Of a stretch of 64,000 bases of DNA, positions 18,347 through 29,457 are shown piece after piece. Within the stretch, counting starts at the first letter, position 1, and each line of letters begins with the position of its first letter. Both the position numbers and the translations under genes were made by a program. Location of the stretch: positions 9,348 through 73,347 of the forward strand of contig NZ_RPEM01000013.1 in the NCBI RefSeq assembly GCF_004745575.1, in the 5' to 3' direction. The notes beneath the pieces are model-generated. The model was not told the DNA's origin. It ran no database searches and saw nothing but the letters and a program-made list of their open reading frames with translations. The stretch comes from Pseudotabrizicola sediminis. Its GTDB lineage: Bacteria; Pseudomonadota; Alphaproteobacteria; Rhodobacterales; Rhodobacteraceae.

Positions 18347-19303
18347 TCAGACGGGCAGATTGACCGGTGTCAGCAGCGGCTGGCCTGCGAAATGCGCGGC
18401 CAGATTGTCCACCACCAGCTGCGCCATCGCCACGCGGGTTTCCACTGTGCCGCTGGCGTGGTGCGGATAAAGCGTCACATTAGGCAGCGCCGTCAGCGCC
18501 GGATCGGGGTTCGGCTCGTTCCAGAACACATCGAGCCCGGCAGAGCCCAGCCCGCCATCGCGCAAGGCCGCAATCAGCGCGGTTTCGTCCACCACCGACC
18601 CGCGGCTGACATTGATCAGCGTGCCCTGCGGCCCCAGCGCGCGCAGTACCGGATCGTCGATCAGGTTGCGCGTGCCCGCTCCGCCCGCAACGATCACCAC
18701 CAGGATATCGGCCCAATGGGCCAGTGCCAGCAGATCGGGCTGGAACGGCAAGTCGACATCCGGCTTGGCGGTGCGGCTGAAATAGGCGGTCTCCAGCCCC
18801 ACCGCCTGCGCCCGCCCACTGATCGCCCGCCCGATCCGCCCCATGCCCACAATGCCCAGTTTCTTGCCGCGCAATGACGATTGCAGCGGAAACGCGCCCA
18901 TCGTCCCCCAGTTGCCCGAGGCCACATGGGCATGGGCCGCCACCAGCGCCCGTCTGGCCGCCATGGTCAGCAGCAGGGCCGTATCCGCCACATCGTCAAA
19001 CAGCGCATCCGAGGTATTGGTCAGCACGACGCCATGCTCGGCCAGCGCATCCACGTCGATCATTTCATATCCGGCCGATGCGCAGGCCACCACCTTAAGC
19101 GCCGGCAGTTGCGCAATCATGTCACGCGTCAGGGGGGTGTGACCGTCGGTCACAATAGCTTCGCAGCACTGGCCCGGGCCAGCCAGCATCACGGCCCTTC
19201 CTTCCGCGTCGGACAGATCATAGCGGTGAAGCGTATAGCATTGCGCCAGAACCTGCATCTGTGGGGCAAGTGTGGGGCGAAGCACCAGAAGATCGGGTTT
19301 CAA
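18347..19303 (-). CDS. D-isomer-specific 2-hydroxyacid dehydrogenase
   Basis: A 318-residue NAD(P)-dependent dehydrogenase of the glyoxylate/hydroxypyruvate reductase type. The nucleotide-binding motif is GIVGMGRIGRAI near residue 150. The catalytic Arg is in NVSRGSVVDE near residue 230, the Glu in DVFWNEPN near residue 262 and the His in YPHHASGT near residue 282. The substrate is probably glyoxylate or hydroxypyruvate, but the sequence alone does not settle this. The gene stands alone, between the cold-shock gene and a recombinase. The first residues MKPDLLVLRP look like a true start. Confidence 0.88.
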   Translation of the reverse strand: MKPDLLVLRPTLAPQMQVLAQCYTLHRYDLSDAEGRAVMLAGPGQCCEAIVTDGHTPLTRDMIAQLPALKVVACASAGYEMIDVDALAEHGVVLTNTSDALFDDVADTALLLTMAARRALVAAHAHVASGNWGTMGAFPLQSSLRGKKLGIVGMGRIGRAISGRAQAVGLETAYFSRTAKPDVDLPFQPDLLALAHWADILVVIVAGGAGTRNLIDDPVLRALGPQGTLINVSRGSVVDETALIAALRDGGLGSAGLDVFWNEPNPDPALTALPNVTLYPHHASGTVETRVAMAQLVVDNLAAHFAGQPLLTPVNLPV

Positions 19304-19479
19304 GCGGGCATACCTTCTTTGTTTACGCGGGCATTCAGGCGCACTTTCCAGCGCGGGGTCGACGCAGCCGGATCAGCACGCAGAGGGAAGGCCAGCAAGT
19401 CATCGACCCGGACGATATACGGCAGCCAGACGTCAGCGCAACCCGTAGCGCGGAGAACGGATGTGGCGACGCGTGGTGG

Positions 19480-20571
19480 CTACAACCCTGCAGCTTTGGT
19501 CAGGTTGACGCGGAACCTGTCACGCCGGCGCTGATAACGTCGGGTCATCTCGGCGCTGGCGTGGCCGAGGTGCTTTTGCACATAGCGCTCATCGACTTCG
19601 GCGCTGCTGGCGAGGCCCGCGCGCAGGGAATGGCCGGAATAGAGCCTCGAACGGTCGGCTGTCGACAGGTCTGGCCGCAGGCCGGCATCCTCAACGCATT
19701 GCTTGATCACCCGCGCGACATGCCGGTCGCTCAGCCGGTCGGGCGTGGCGCGGCGGCCATCGCGGGACACGGCCACAAAGACCGGTCCAAAGTCGATGCG
19801 GGCAAAGTGCAGCCATTGCGTCAGCGCATGCACTGGGCAGGTCTGATCACTGCTGCCGCGCCCGATTTCCACCTCGCGCCAGCCGGTCTTGCCGCGCAGG
19901 GTGATGAGTGCGCCAGCCTCCAGAACCTGCACCCAGCCACCCGAGTCTGGCGTGTCATCCTTGCCATGGTCCAGACCCACAATCTCGGACCGCCGCAGCC
20001 CCCCGGCAAAGCCGATCAGCAGCAGCGCCCTGTCGCGCAAACCGCGCAGATCAAGCGGCAGTGTGGCCAGCATGTCGCGCAGATCTTGCGGCAGGATCGC
20101 CTCTTTCTGCATCGGCGGCCGCGCATGTTTGCGCCGGATGCCCGCCAGTACAGAGGCGATGTGGCGATCCTTGCGGTCAAGGTTGAACCCGCGCTGCGCA
20201 TAGCCCCAGCACAGCCCCGAGAGCCGCCGCTCGATCGAGGTGACCGACAGGGCAGCAGTGTTGCCCGCAGGGGCCGCCAGATCGGCGATGTAAAGGCCAA
20301 TCACCTCGGGCGACGGGGGCAACAGGTCTGCGCCGCGCATCCGGCCCCAGCGGGCGAAATGCGTCCAGTCCTGCGCATAGGCCCTGAGCGTGTTGTCAGA
20401 AGCGGCCGCCCGCGCATAGTCCCGCGCCGTTTCCACCAACCGGTCCATGGCACCAGAGCCCGGCAGTGGGGCGGGCATGGCAAGAGCGCGCATTTCATAG
20501 GCGTCGTTCTTTGGGTCTAAGTTGCGCCCATCAGGCAAGTCTGGCTGCGGTGTCACAGGTGTTTTGGTCAT
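19480..20571 (-). CDS. Solitary tyrosine recombinase / integrase
   Basis: A 363-residue tyrosine recombinase. The start was set at MTKTPVTPQPDL because the longer frame to 20640 adds a non-coding-like tail. An N-terminal SAM-like DNA-binding domain (SDNTLRAYAQDWTHFARWG near residue 75) precedes the catalytic domain. All catalytic residues can be seen: Arg in GGLRRSEIVGLD, Lys in ITLRGKTG, His-x-x-Arg in GHSLRAGLAS, His in LGHAS and the nucleophile Tyr in MTRRYQRR. It is a single gene without excisionase, phage or transposon partners. It could be a chromosome-resident recombinase or the residue of a mobile element. Confidence 0.9.
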   Translation of the reverse strand: MTKTPVTPQPDLPDGRNLDPKNDAYEMRALAMPAPLPGSGAMDRLVETARDYARAAASDNTLRAYAQDWTHFARWGRMRGADLLPPSPEVIGLYIADLAAPAGNTAALSVTSIERRLSGLCWGYAQRGFNLDRKDRHIASVLAGIRRKHARPPMQKEAILPQDLRDMLATLPLDLRGLRDRALLLIGFAGGLRRSEIVGLDHGKDDTPDSGGWVQVLEAGALITLRGKTGWREVEIGRGSSDQTCPVHALTQWLHFARIDFGPVFVAVSRDGRRATPDRLSDRHVARVIKQCVEDAGLRPDLSTADRSRLYSGHSLRAGLASSAEVDERYVQKHLGHASAEMTRRYQRRRDRFRVNLTKAAGL

Positions 20572-20694
20572 ACCGCAAAGCATAGTCGGTTGAGGTTCGA
20601 TATTGCAATCAGTGGTGGCAGCGGCGACCCTGGGGTGCATGATTTTTGGAGTGGTTTCTTTGCATCTCGGCTGTGCCCAAGGAAGCAGCGCAAT

Positions 20695-21579
20695 TCACGC
20701 CGAAACACAGGATCTGATCCAGCTCAGGAAAGCGCTGCACACCGGGTCGGACGCTTGGTCGTTCGGCAAGACGACATAGTAGGCCGCGTCAGTCCGGAGT
20801 GGGGCATTGCGCACGATCTGCAACGAAACTTCGCGCAATTCACGCTCTACCAGATAGGTCGGCACCAAAGCCACCCCCAGCCCGGCCATTGCCGCCTCGA
20901 TCAGCAAGGTGAACTGGTCAAACCTGTGCCCGCGCATCCCGTCGGTCCGGGTGTCCCCGGTTGCGGCAAGCCAATCGACCCAAAGCAACGGCCGCGACTC
21001 CATATGCAAAAGGGGTGCCGTCAACAGCGAACCGTCAAGTTGCCGCGCCAGCATCGGCGAGGCCACTGGCACCACCGTCTCTGCGCACAGATAGGTGCAG
21101 CTTGCGCGGGGCCAGACCGGTTGCCCGTAATGGATCGCCACATTCACGCCCGTCTCGCTCAGATCGAACGGTTCGGCGCGGCAGGTCACGGTGACCTGCA
21201 GACCGGGATGCTGGGCGAGAAAATCGGTCAGCCGTGGGACCAGCCAGCGGCTGCCGAAGGTCGGCAGGGTGGCGATAGAGATATGTCCGGTCACATCGCG
21301 GGTTCCTGCCGCGCGCAGGGTAAGCATCTCAACCTGCGACAGCACCCGCGTGGCATCGGGCAACAGGCGCATACCGGCGACGGACAGCACCACCCGTTGG
21401 CGCACCCGTTCAAACAGCGCGACGCCAAGCTGTGCTTCCAGATCCTTGATCTGGCGGCTGACGGCACTCTGTGTCAGGCTCAACTCTTCGGCGGCGCGGG
21501 TAAAGCTGCCATGCCGCGCCGCCGCCTCGAAAGACTGCAGCGCCAGGATGTCGGGAACACGGCTACGGCTTAACTTCAT
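20695..21579 (-). CDS. LysR-family regulator (GcvA-like)
   Basis: A 294-residue LysR regulator. The DNA-binding region reads FEAAARHGSFTRAAEELSLTQSAVSRQIKDLE, of the GcvA/AmpR subgroup. The substrate-binding domain follows, with LPTFGSRWLVPRL, IHYGQPVWP and AAMAGLGVALVPTYLVE. It is divergent from the aldehyde dehydrogenase gene, with about 100 bases between the two starts, so it probably controls that gene. The inducer is unknown. Confidence 0.9.
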   Translation of the reverse strand: MKLSRSRVPDILALQSFEAAARHGSFTRAAEELSLTQSAVSRQIKDLEAQLGVALFERVRQRVVLSVAGMRLLPDATRVLSQVEMLTLRAAGTRDVTGHISIATLPTFGSRWLVPRLTDFLAQHPGLQVTVTCRAEPFDLSETGVNVAIHYGQPVWPRASCTYLCAETVVPVASPMLARQLDGSLLTAPLLHMESRPLLWVDWLAATGDTRTDGMRGHRFDQFTLLIEAAMAGLGVALVPTYLVERELREVSLQIVRNAPLRTDAAYYVVLPNDQASDPVCSAFLSWIRSCVSA

Positions 21580-21679
21580 TCCAAACTCGCATCAAGTCAG
21601 TTCAAATCAGCACGTTTCATCGCTTATCTGATACGATACCTGAATGATCACAGCAATCTGCTTCGCCCGAGGATATGCC

Positions 21680-23197
21680 ATGACCAGTACCATCGCCACC
21701 GACTGCACCGAGATTCTGACCCGCCTGGGCGTTGACGCAGCACGTTACACCGGCGGCACGCTGCACAGCTTTTCGCCCATCTCCGGCGAAAAAACGGCCC
21801 AGCTGCCCGAACAGGATGCGACCGCCGTCGCGGAGACCATTGGCCGGGCCGCTGTCGCCTTCCGGGCCTGGCGTGAAGTGCCGGCCCCGCGCCGGGGTGA
21901 GCTGGTACGGCTCTTGGGCGAAGAGCTGCGCGCGTCCAAGGCCGATCTGGGCCGTCTGGTGTCGATCGAGGCTGGCAAAAGCCCGTCCGAAGGCGCAGGC
22001 GAGGTGCAGGAGATGATCGACATCTGCGATTTTGCCGTCGGCCTTTCGCGCCAGCTGTATGGTCTGACGATTGCAACCGAACGCCCGGGCCATCGCATGA
22101 TGGAAACCTGGCATCCGCTGGGGGTGGTCGGCGTGATTTCGGCCTTTAACTTCCCGGTGGCGGTCTGGTCCTGGAATTCGGCGCTGGCGCTGGTCTGCGG
22201 CAATCCTGTGGTCTGGAAGCCTTCGGAAAAGACGCCGCTGACAGCGCTGGCATCGCAGGCCATTCTGGACCGCGCGCTGGCCCGGTTCGGCGACGCGCCC
22301 GCGCATCTGTCGCAGGTGATCATCGGCGGGCGTGAGACAGGCGAGGCACTGGTGGATGATCCGCGCGTGGCGCTGGTCTCGGCCACCGGCTCCACCCGCA
22401 TGGGGCGGCAGGTCGGCCCGAAGGTCGCCGCGCGCTTTGGCCGGTCGATCCTAGAACTGGGCGGCAACAATGCCGGTATCGTCTGCCCGTCAGCTGATCT
22501 GGACATGGCGTTGCGGGCGATTGCCTTTGGCGCGATGGGCACCGCTGGCCAGCGGTGTACCACGATGCGGCGGCTGTTTGTGCATGATGCGGTCTATGAC
22601 GCCCTGGTGCCGCGCCTGATCAAGGCCTACGGCTCGGTTTCCGTCGGCAACCCGCTGACCACGCCATCACTCGTGGGGCCGCTGGTTGACAAGTCTGCCT
22701 ATGATACCATGCAGGCCGCGTTGGTCGCGGCGCATGCCGCCGGTGGCACGGTCCATGGCGGTGCCCGTGTGACCGACGCCGGGCCTGAGACGGCCTATTA
22801 CGTCAGGCCTGCGCTGGTCGAGATGCCCTCGCAAACCGGTCCGGTGTTCGAGGAAACCTTTGCGCCGATCCTTTACGTGATGCGCTACACCGACCTGCCC
22901 GCCGTGATTGAGGATCACAACGCTGTCGGCGCGGGCCTGTCCTCTTCGATCTTCACCACCGACCTGCGCGAGAGCGAGCTGTTCCTGTCGGCCTCCGGCT
23001 CTGACTGCGGCATTGCCAATGTGAACATCGGCACCTCGGGCGCAGAAATCGGCGGTGCCTTTGGCGGCGAAAAGGAAACCGGCGGCGGACGGGAAAGCGG
23101 ATCGGATGCTTGGAAAGGCTACATGCGCCGCGCCACCAACACCATCAACTATTCCCGTGCGCTGCCTCTGGCGCAAGGTGTGGTCTTTGACATCTGA
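21680..23197 (+). CDS. Aldehyde dehydrogenase, ALDH7 type (likely L-2-aminoadipate semialdehyde dehydrogenase)
   Basis: A 505-residue NAD(P)-dependent aldehyde dehydrogenase of the antiquitin/ALDH7 group. The ATG at MTSTIATD (21680) has a gagga ribosome site, whereas the upstream 21644 start has none. ISAFNFPVAVWSWN near residue 155, the cofactor loop SATGSTRMGRQVG, the general base Glu in LELGGNNAG and the nucleophile Cys in GQRCTTMRR near residue 290 are all present. The C-terminal SGAEIGGAFGGEKETGGGRE is also typical. ALDH7 enzymes oxidise 2-aminoadipate 6-semialdehyde in lysine catabolism. It stands divergent from the LysR gene, without other lysine genes nearby. Confidence 0.88.
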   Translation: MTSTIATDCTEILTRLGVDAARYTGGTLHSFSPISGEKTAQLPEQDATAVAETIGRAAVAFRAWREVPAPRRGELVRLLGEELRASKADLGRLVSIEAGKSPSEGAGEVQEMIDICDFAVGLSRQLYGLTIATERPGHRMMETWHPLGVVGVISAFNFPVAVWSWNSALALVCGNPVVWKPSEKTPLTALASQAILDRALARFGDAPAHLSQVIIGGRETGEALVDDPRVALVSATGSTRMGRQVGPKVAARFGRSILELGGNNAGIVCPSADLDMALRAIAFGAMGTAGQRCTTMRRLFVHDAVYDALVPRLIKAYGSVSVGNPLTTPSLVGPLVDKSAYDTMQAALVAAHAAGGTVHGGARVTDAGPETAYYVRPALVEMPSQTGPVFEETFAPILYVMRYTDLPAVIEDHNAVGAGLSSSIFTTDLRESELFLSASGSDCGIANVNIGTSGAEIGGAFGGEKETGGGRESGSDAWKGYMRRATNTINYSRALPLAQGVVFDI

Positions 23198-23223
23198 GCG
23201 CGCGGAGTGATCAAACGGGGTGG

Positions 23224-24074
23224 TCACCGCTCCTGTGCTGATGCCAGATTATCCCCATCAGGGCTGGTTTCAGACAGGACGCGTGTGATTTCTTCCAGCA
23301 ACACCGGCAGGCGGATCGGCTTGCTGGCATAGCCTTGCATGCCCATCTGCAGACAGCGCTCGCGCTCGCCCCCCATCGCGTTTGCGGTCAGGGCAACGAC
23401 CGGCACCTGTGCCCAAGGTTCCCCCGAGCCCCAGCCCGGTGCCGCCATACTCCTTGACCGTGGTGGCTTCCGCCTGGGCAAAGTCGTTCAAAACGCCGGC
23501 TCTGCACCACCGGGTCAATGCCGATCCCGGTATCTTTCACGGTCAGCACGACCTCTGACTGCCCGGCGCACAACGGTCGGGTGGACAAGGTCACCGCTAT
23601 TGTACCGCGTGTGGTGATCTTTGCGGCATTGGACACCAGATTGCCCAGACATTGCCGCGCCCGCACGGTATCGTACATCATGCGCTCGGGCGTGCCGGGG
23701 ACCGCCCCAAAGGTCAGCGTGATACCCTTCTCAGCAGCCCTCGCCTGAAACAGGGCAACCGTGTCTTCAAGCGACCGGATCAACGGGTGGGGTGCCGGCT
23801 GAAGGTCGATCCGCCCAGCCTCGATCCGCGACATCAGCATGTCGCCGGAATCCCGGGTCAGGCGCAGGTTTTCGCGCTGGCCTTCTGTCAGCGCGGTCGC
23901 ATCCAGCACCTGTACCATCCCCAGAACGCCGTTCATCGGTGTGCGGATTTCGTGACTGGTATTCTCCAGAAACTCTGACTTTGCACGGCTCGCCATTGTG
24001 GCCTGCGCCAAGGCATCATGAAGCTCGCGCTGCATGCCGTTCAACCGCAGCATGGTGGCAACGGCGTAAAACAC
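23224..24074 (-). pseudogene. Degraded hybrid histidine kinase with receiver remnant
   Basis: A hybrid sensor kinase reduced to parts of its domains. From 24074 the dimerisation region with the H-box (EFLENTSHEIRTPMNG) is intact. An in-frame loss of about nine residues removes the segment normally before SRIEAGRID. NLVSNAAK (N box) and DTGIGID (G1) follow; near 23500 the frame shifts to one with [19 protein letters not shown] (G2). Right after G2 the sequence jumps, in a third frame, to the end of a receiver domain ([18 protein letters not shown] and YASKPIR), omitting the rest of the ATPase and the receiver's phospho-acceptor Asp. The sensor region is also missing. It is not functional. Confidence 0.85.
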
Positions 24075-24289
24075 CGTTGGTTTGCAAGGATTGCAGCGAC
24101 TGAGGCTTGGTCATTTTGGCTGCCGTGCTTTCTTGCCCCTGCGCCGATCAATACCTAAAATCTGCCTTCGCTTGAAAACAATAAAGCTAGCATTTTGGCA
24201 GTCCGCAATCACTGCTAGGGTCTCGCTTCAGGCGGCGCTAATTGCGCTACGTGCTTGCCCAAAGCGCCGGGTTGATCTAGCGTCCAAGC

Positions 24290-25180
24290 ATGAAGCGCGT
24301 CCCCCCTCAACCGCAACAAGGCCTTTCGCCTTTCCCTGCGATGCCGGGGTGGATCGCGGTCGGGCGGGCGCACACGGATGAAGATATGGCATTTCTGTCC
24401 GGCGCGGCACTGGCGCAGCTTCATGGTGCAACCCTCCGCCCCGATATCCCCCATGCCCTGTGGCGCGCCCGGCTGGCGTTGACGGCGGCAGAGGTCTGCG
24501 TGCGCATGGCCGGGCGGTCAGAGCGGGCGGCGGCACTGCGCGATTCGCTGCATCTGACCCGACCCGGCGATCATCCCGGCCCGGCGGGAGACGTGCTTGG
24601 ACAGTGGCTGCGCGCTGCAGAGCGACCGGTCACTGTGGCCGCGCTGTCGCGCGCGCTGCCAAAGTTTCCGGCCGACCGGATCGCGCTGCTGCTGGAGTCA
24701 CATCAGGGTGCTCCGGTCCCCCGCGCCGCCGCGGTGATTCAGGCGGTACTGGCCGACAGCCCGCGTTCGGAAATACCCGCGCTCATCCTCGGCGATGCGG
24801 TGCTGGCGCAGGCACTGGGTTGGCCGCATCTGCTGCCAGTGTTGGCGGCGGGACTGACATCGCGCGATCTGCGCCAGACCGATGCGGCGCTGAGGCTGGC
24901 CTGCCACCGGGCCGTTATCATGGCGGCGCGACCCGCCCTGCAGATGGCGGCGGATCTGATGCGCCGGGCCGACCGGTTGCGGGCGGTTGCGCCAAAGCTG
25001 CGGGCCAGGGGTGCCGCGCAGGCGGTAGACATGTTCCTGACCCGCGATGCCCTGACTGCCCCCGCGTTGGTGCCCATCCTGTCGGACCGCGCGGCGCGGC
25101 GGTTGTGTGACCGTCTGGTCTTGCTTGGGGCCGTGCGCGAACTGACCGGACGCGACACGTTCCGCCTGTACGGGCTATAG
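24290..25180 (+). CDS. DUF1403-family protein, partner of ScpB
   Basis: A 296-residue cytoplasmic protein, Ala/Leu/Arg-rich and mainly helical. I recognise it as the DUF1403 family from the pattern DEDMAFLSGAALAQLHGATL near residue 27, then LWRARLALTAAEVCVRMAGR and DSLHLTRPGDHPGPAG near residue 85. No enzymatic motifs are seen. Members typically lie directly before an scpB-like gene, as here (gap of two bases). That suggests a role with an SMC-like or chromosome segregation factor, in place of the usual ScpA partner; this is inferred. The start ATG follows a short non-coding leader. Confidence 0.7.
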   Translation: MKRVPPQPQQGLSPFPAMPGWIAVGRAHTDEDMAFLSGAALAQLHGATLRPDIPHALWRARLALTAAEVCVRMAGRSERAAALRDSLHLTRPGDHPGPAGDVLGQWLRAAERPVTVAALSRALPKFPADRIALLLESHQGAPVPRAAAVIQAVLADSPRSEIPALILGDAVLAQALGWPHLLPVLAAGLTSRDLRQTDAALRLACHRAVIMAARPALQMAADLMRRADRLRAVAPKLRARGAAQAVDMFLTRDALTAPALVPILSDRAARRLCDRLVLLGAVRELTGRDTFRLYGL

Positions 25181-25182
25181 CC

Positions 25183-25764
25183 GTGGCGGGGCGCGACACG
25201 TCGGATTTCGACCCTGAACTGGCCGATCTGCCGCCTGACCTGCGTTGGCGCCAATGGATGCGGCGGATTGAGGCTGTGCTGTTTGCCAGTGCATCCCCGG
25301 TGCCGCGCAAAGATCTGGCGCGGGTGGTGGGGCAGGGGGCAAGCGTGGATCTGCTGATCGAAGATCTGGCTGCCGATCTGGAAGACCGACCCTATACCGT
25401 GGCGCGGGTGGGCGCGGGTTGGGCCCTGCGCACCCGACCGGCCTTTGCACAAGCGATCCGCATGGCCGCCGATGTGACCACTCAGGCGCTGAACCTGAGC
25501 GCGTTCGACACCGCAGTTCTGGCGGCCATCGCCTATCACCAGCCCATCACCCGCGACGGGTTGCACGAGATTTTCGGCAAGGACATCAGCCGCGACCTGA
25601 TTGGCCGCCTGTTCGACCGCGCTCTGATCGCCACCGGGCCCCGCGCGCCGCGCCGGGGCGCGCCCTATACTTTTGTCACCACAGATGCTTTCCTTGCCGC
25701 CTTCGGGCTGGAAACGCTCGCCGACCTGCCTGATGCCGAGCAATTGCGGGACGCGGCAGGTTAG
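25183..25764 (+). CDS. scpB: ScpB-like chromosome segregation and condensation protein
   Basis: A 193-residue ScpB-family protein with a GTG start. The double winged-helix pattern is visible: MRRIEAVLFASASPVPRKDLARVVG near residue 27, the middle segment RPYTVARVGAGWALRTRP, and FDTAVLAAIAYHQPITRDGL near residue 107, the most conserved ScpB motif. ScpB is the kite subunit of SMC-ScpAB complexes. It follows the DUF1403 gene by two bases, so the pair is one transcription unit. No smc or scpA is nearby, and the usual chromosomal scpA-scpB pair may exist elsewhere. Confidence 0.82.
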   Translation: MAGRDTSDFDPELADLPPDLRWRQWMRRIEAVLFASASPVPRKDLARVVGQGASVDLLIEDLAADLEDRPYTVARVGAGWALRTRPAFAQAIRMAADVTTQALNLSAFDTAVLAAIAYHQPITRDGLHEIFGKDISRDLIGRLFDRALIATGPRAPRRGAPYTFVTTDAFLAAFGLETLADLPDAEQLRDAAG

Positions 25765-25936
25765 GCAGCGCGTTGCACATGTACGCATATGCTGCAGAAT
25801 AGCGGTTGCGGACGCGTTGAATGCTCCGTGCGGCGCGCCGTCACATCATCCGCGCCAGACATGAACGTGCCGGGCGGTGTTTATCAACACAGCACCCGGC
25901 ATATCATCCGGCCCGATCGGGGCTCTGAAGGTCGTA

Positions 25937-26101
25937 TCAGACTTTCGCAGGCACATCCGTTTCATCGGCAGCAGCGTCTTTCACCGCGGCGGCAGGGCGC
26001 GCGCCCATGGAAAAACGCTTCCACTTGCGGATGTTCGGATTTGCAGGCTTGCTCAGAAATTCGGTCAGGTCGAACGGGGTTTTTTGCGGGGAATATCCCA
26101 T
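25937..26101 (-). CDS. Small protein of 54 residues, unknown function
   Basis: A short reading frame with an ATG, a well-placed ribosome site (caggagc, six bases before) and a TGA. The protein starts MGYSPQKTPFDLTEFLSKP, continues with ANPNIRKWKRF and ends in an Ala/Asp-rich tail (VKDAAADETDVPAKV). It has no transmembrane segment or signal peptide. The basic centre followed by an acidic tail, plus the good ribosome site, suggest a real gene. I do not recognise the family. It lies downstream of gyrB on the same strand, separated by three hairpins. Confidence 0.55.
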   Translation of the reverse strand: MGYSPQKTPFDLTEFLSKPANPNIRKWKRFSMGARPAAAVKDAAADETDVPAKV

Positions 26102-26200
26102 GATAGGCTCCTGTCAGGCTGGATTCGGTTGGAAACCGGCCGGGACAGAGCCTGCCATGAAACGGCACAAAGACTTTGCGCAGCTTATTTCAAGATGGGG

Positions 26201-26229
26201 GTCCGGCACGTGGTAAACCAGTGCCGGAC
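26201..26229 (-). repeat. Inverted repeat (9-bp perfect arms) downstream of gyrB
   Basis: gtccggcac (26201-26209) and gtgccggac (26221-26229) form perfect arms. The loop contains tggt/acca, which can extend the helix with a single bulged base. It is near the start of the small gene (26101) and could be part of its regulatory region or a transcript end. Confidence 0.6.
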
Positions 26230-26258
26230 ACAAACAATCGCCCAAGCCAAGGGGATTG

Positions 26259-26295
26259 CCGGAAACTTTCCGGTCCACCCCGCACAATGGCGGGG
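26259..26295 (-). terminator. Two adjacent hairpins just after the gyrB stop codon
   Basis: ccggaaa/tttccgg (26259-26273) and ccccgc/gcgggg (26278-26295) are perfect stems lying 10 to 45 bases after the gyrB stop. Neither is followed by a clear T-tract on the minus strand, so a factor-dependent or mRNA-stabilising role is as likely as simple termination. Confidence 0.45.
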
Positions 26296-26304
26296 CAAAC
26301 CAGA

Positions 26305-28758
<2,454 letters not shown>

Positions 28759-28836
28759 TCATGAACCCCAAATAATGTGAGCGATTTATACGCGCCGGGG
28801 CCGGGAATGTCACCCCTAACCCCCAATATTTAGCGG

Positions 28837-29457
28837 TCAAGTAAAGGGAATCACGCAACCCACCGCAATCAGCAGCCCCCCCGACACCACGTTCAGCCGC
28901 CGCAGCGCAGCAGGGCTTTGCAACAGCCGCCGCGCCCGGTCCAGAAACAGCGCCAGCCCCAGGTTGCCCAGCATCGGCACCACCGCCGACACCAGTAGAA
29001 TCGCTGCAATATCCCATCCCGTCACCCGGCTCAGGTCAAAGAACCCCGGCAGAAATCCCATGTAGAATAAAATGGCCTTGGGATTGCCGATCACCGCCGC
29101 CAGCCCCACCGACAGCCCGGCCCAGACCCCGGGCCGCGTCATCCGGCTGTCCGTCCCGGGTACTGAGGCCGGTTTGCGCAACAACAGTACCCCCATCACC
29201 AGAAACACCCCCGCCGCCAGCCAGCGCAGCACCTCCAGCAGATCGCCATACAGCGACAGCACCCAGGCTAGCCCCAGAATGGCGCACAACGGCCAGATCA
29301 GGTCCCCCAGCGCCACCCCCACCGCCAGCGGCCACGCCCCCGCCATGCCGCCCGACAGCGCCCGCGCCGTCAGCGCCACCCAGACCGGGCCGGGGATCAC
29401 CCACAGCCCGACCATGGCCAGCGCATACAGCGCCAGCTGATGCACCGTCACTGTCAC
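28837..29457 (-). CDS. LysE/RhtB-family amino-acid exporter
   Basis: A 206-residue inner-membrane protein with about five to six hydrophobic segments. The family signature is visible at the N-terminus (WVIPGPVWVALTARALSGG near residue 20), and the conserved loop in the middle reads VIGNPKAILFYMGFLPGF near residue 120. It exports a small amino acid or related metabolite; the substrate is unknown. Its ATG overlaps the recF stop by four bases, so it is translated with recF. A gene for a transporter inside the recF-gyrB neighbourhood is unusual. Confidence 0.88.
   Translation of the reverse strand: MTVTVHQLALYALAMVGLWVIPGPVWVALTARALSGGMAGAWPLAVGVALGDLIWPLCAILGLAWVLSLYGDLLEVLRWLAAGVFLVMGVLLLRKPASVPGTDSRMTRPGVWAGLSVGLAAVIGNPKAILFYMGFLPGFFDLSRVTGWDIAAILLVSAVVPMLGNLGLALFLDRARRLLQSPAALRRLNVVSGGLLIAVGCVIPFT

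Noticed and set aside
19261-20520. Plus-strand frame of 419 residues opposite the recombinase
   Set aside because: It overlaps the recombinase, which has all catalytic residues; the frame is a composition effect.
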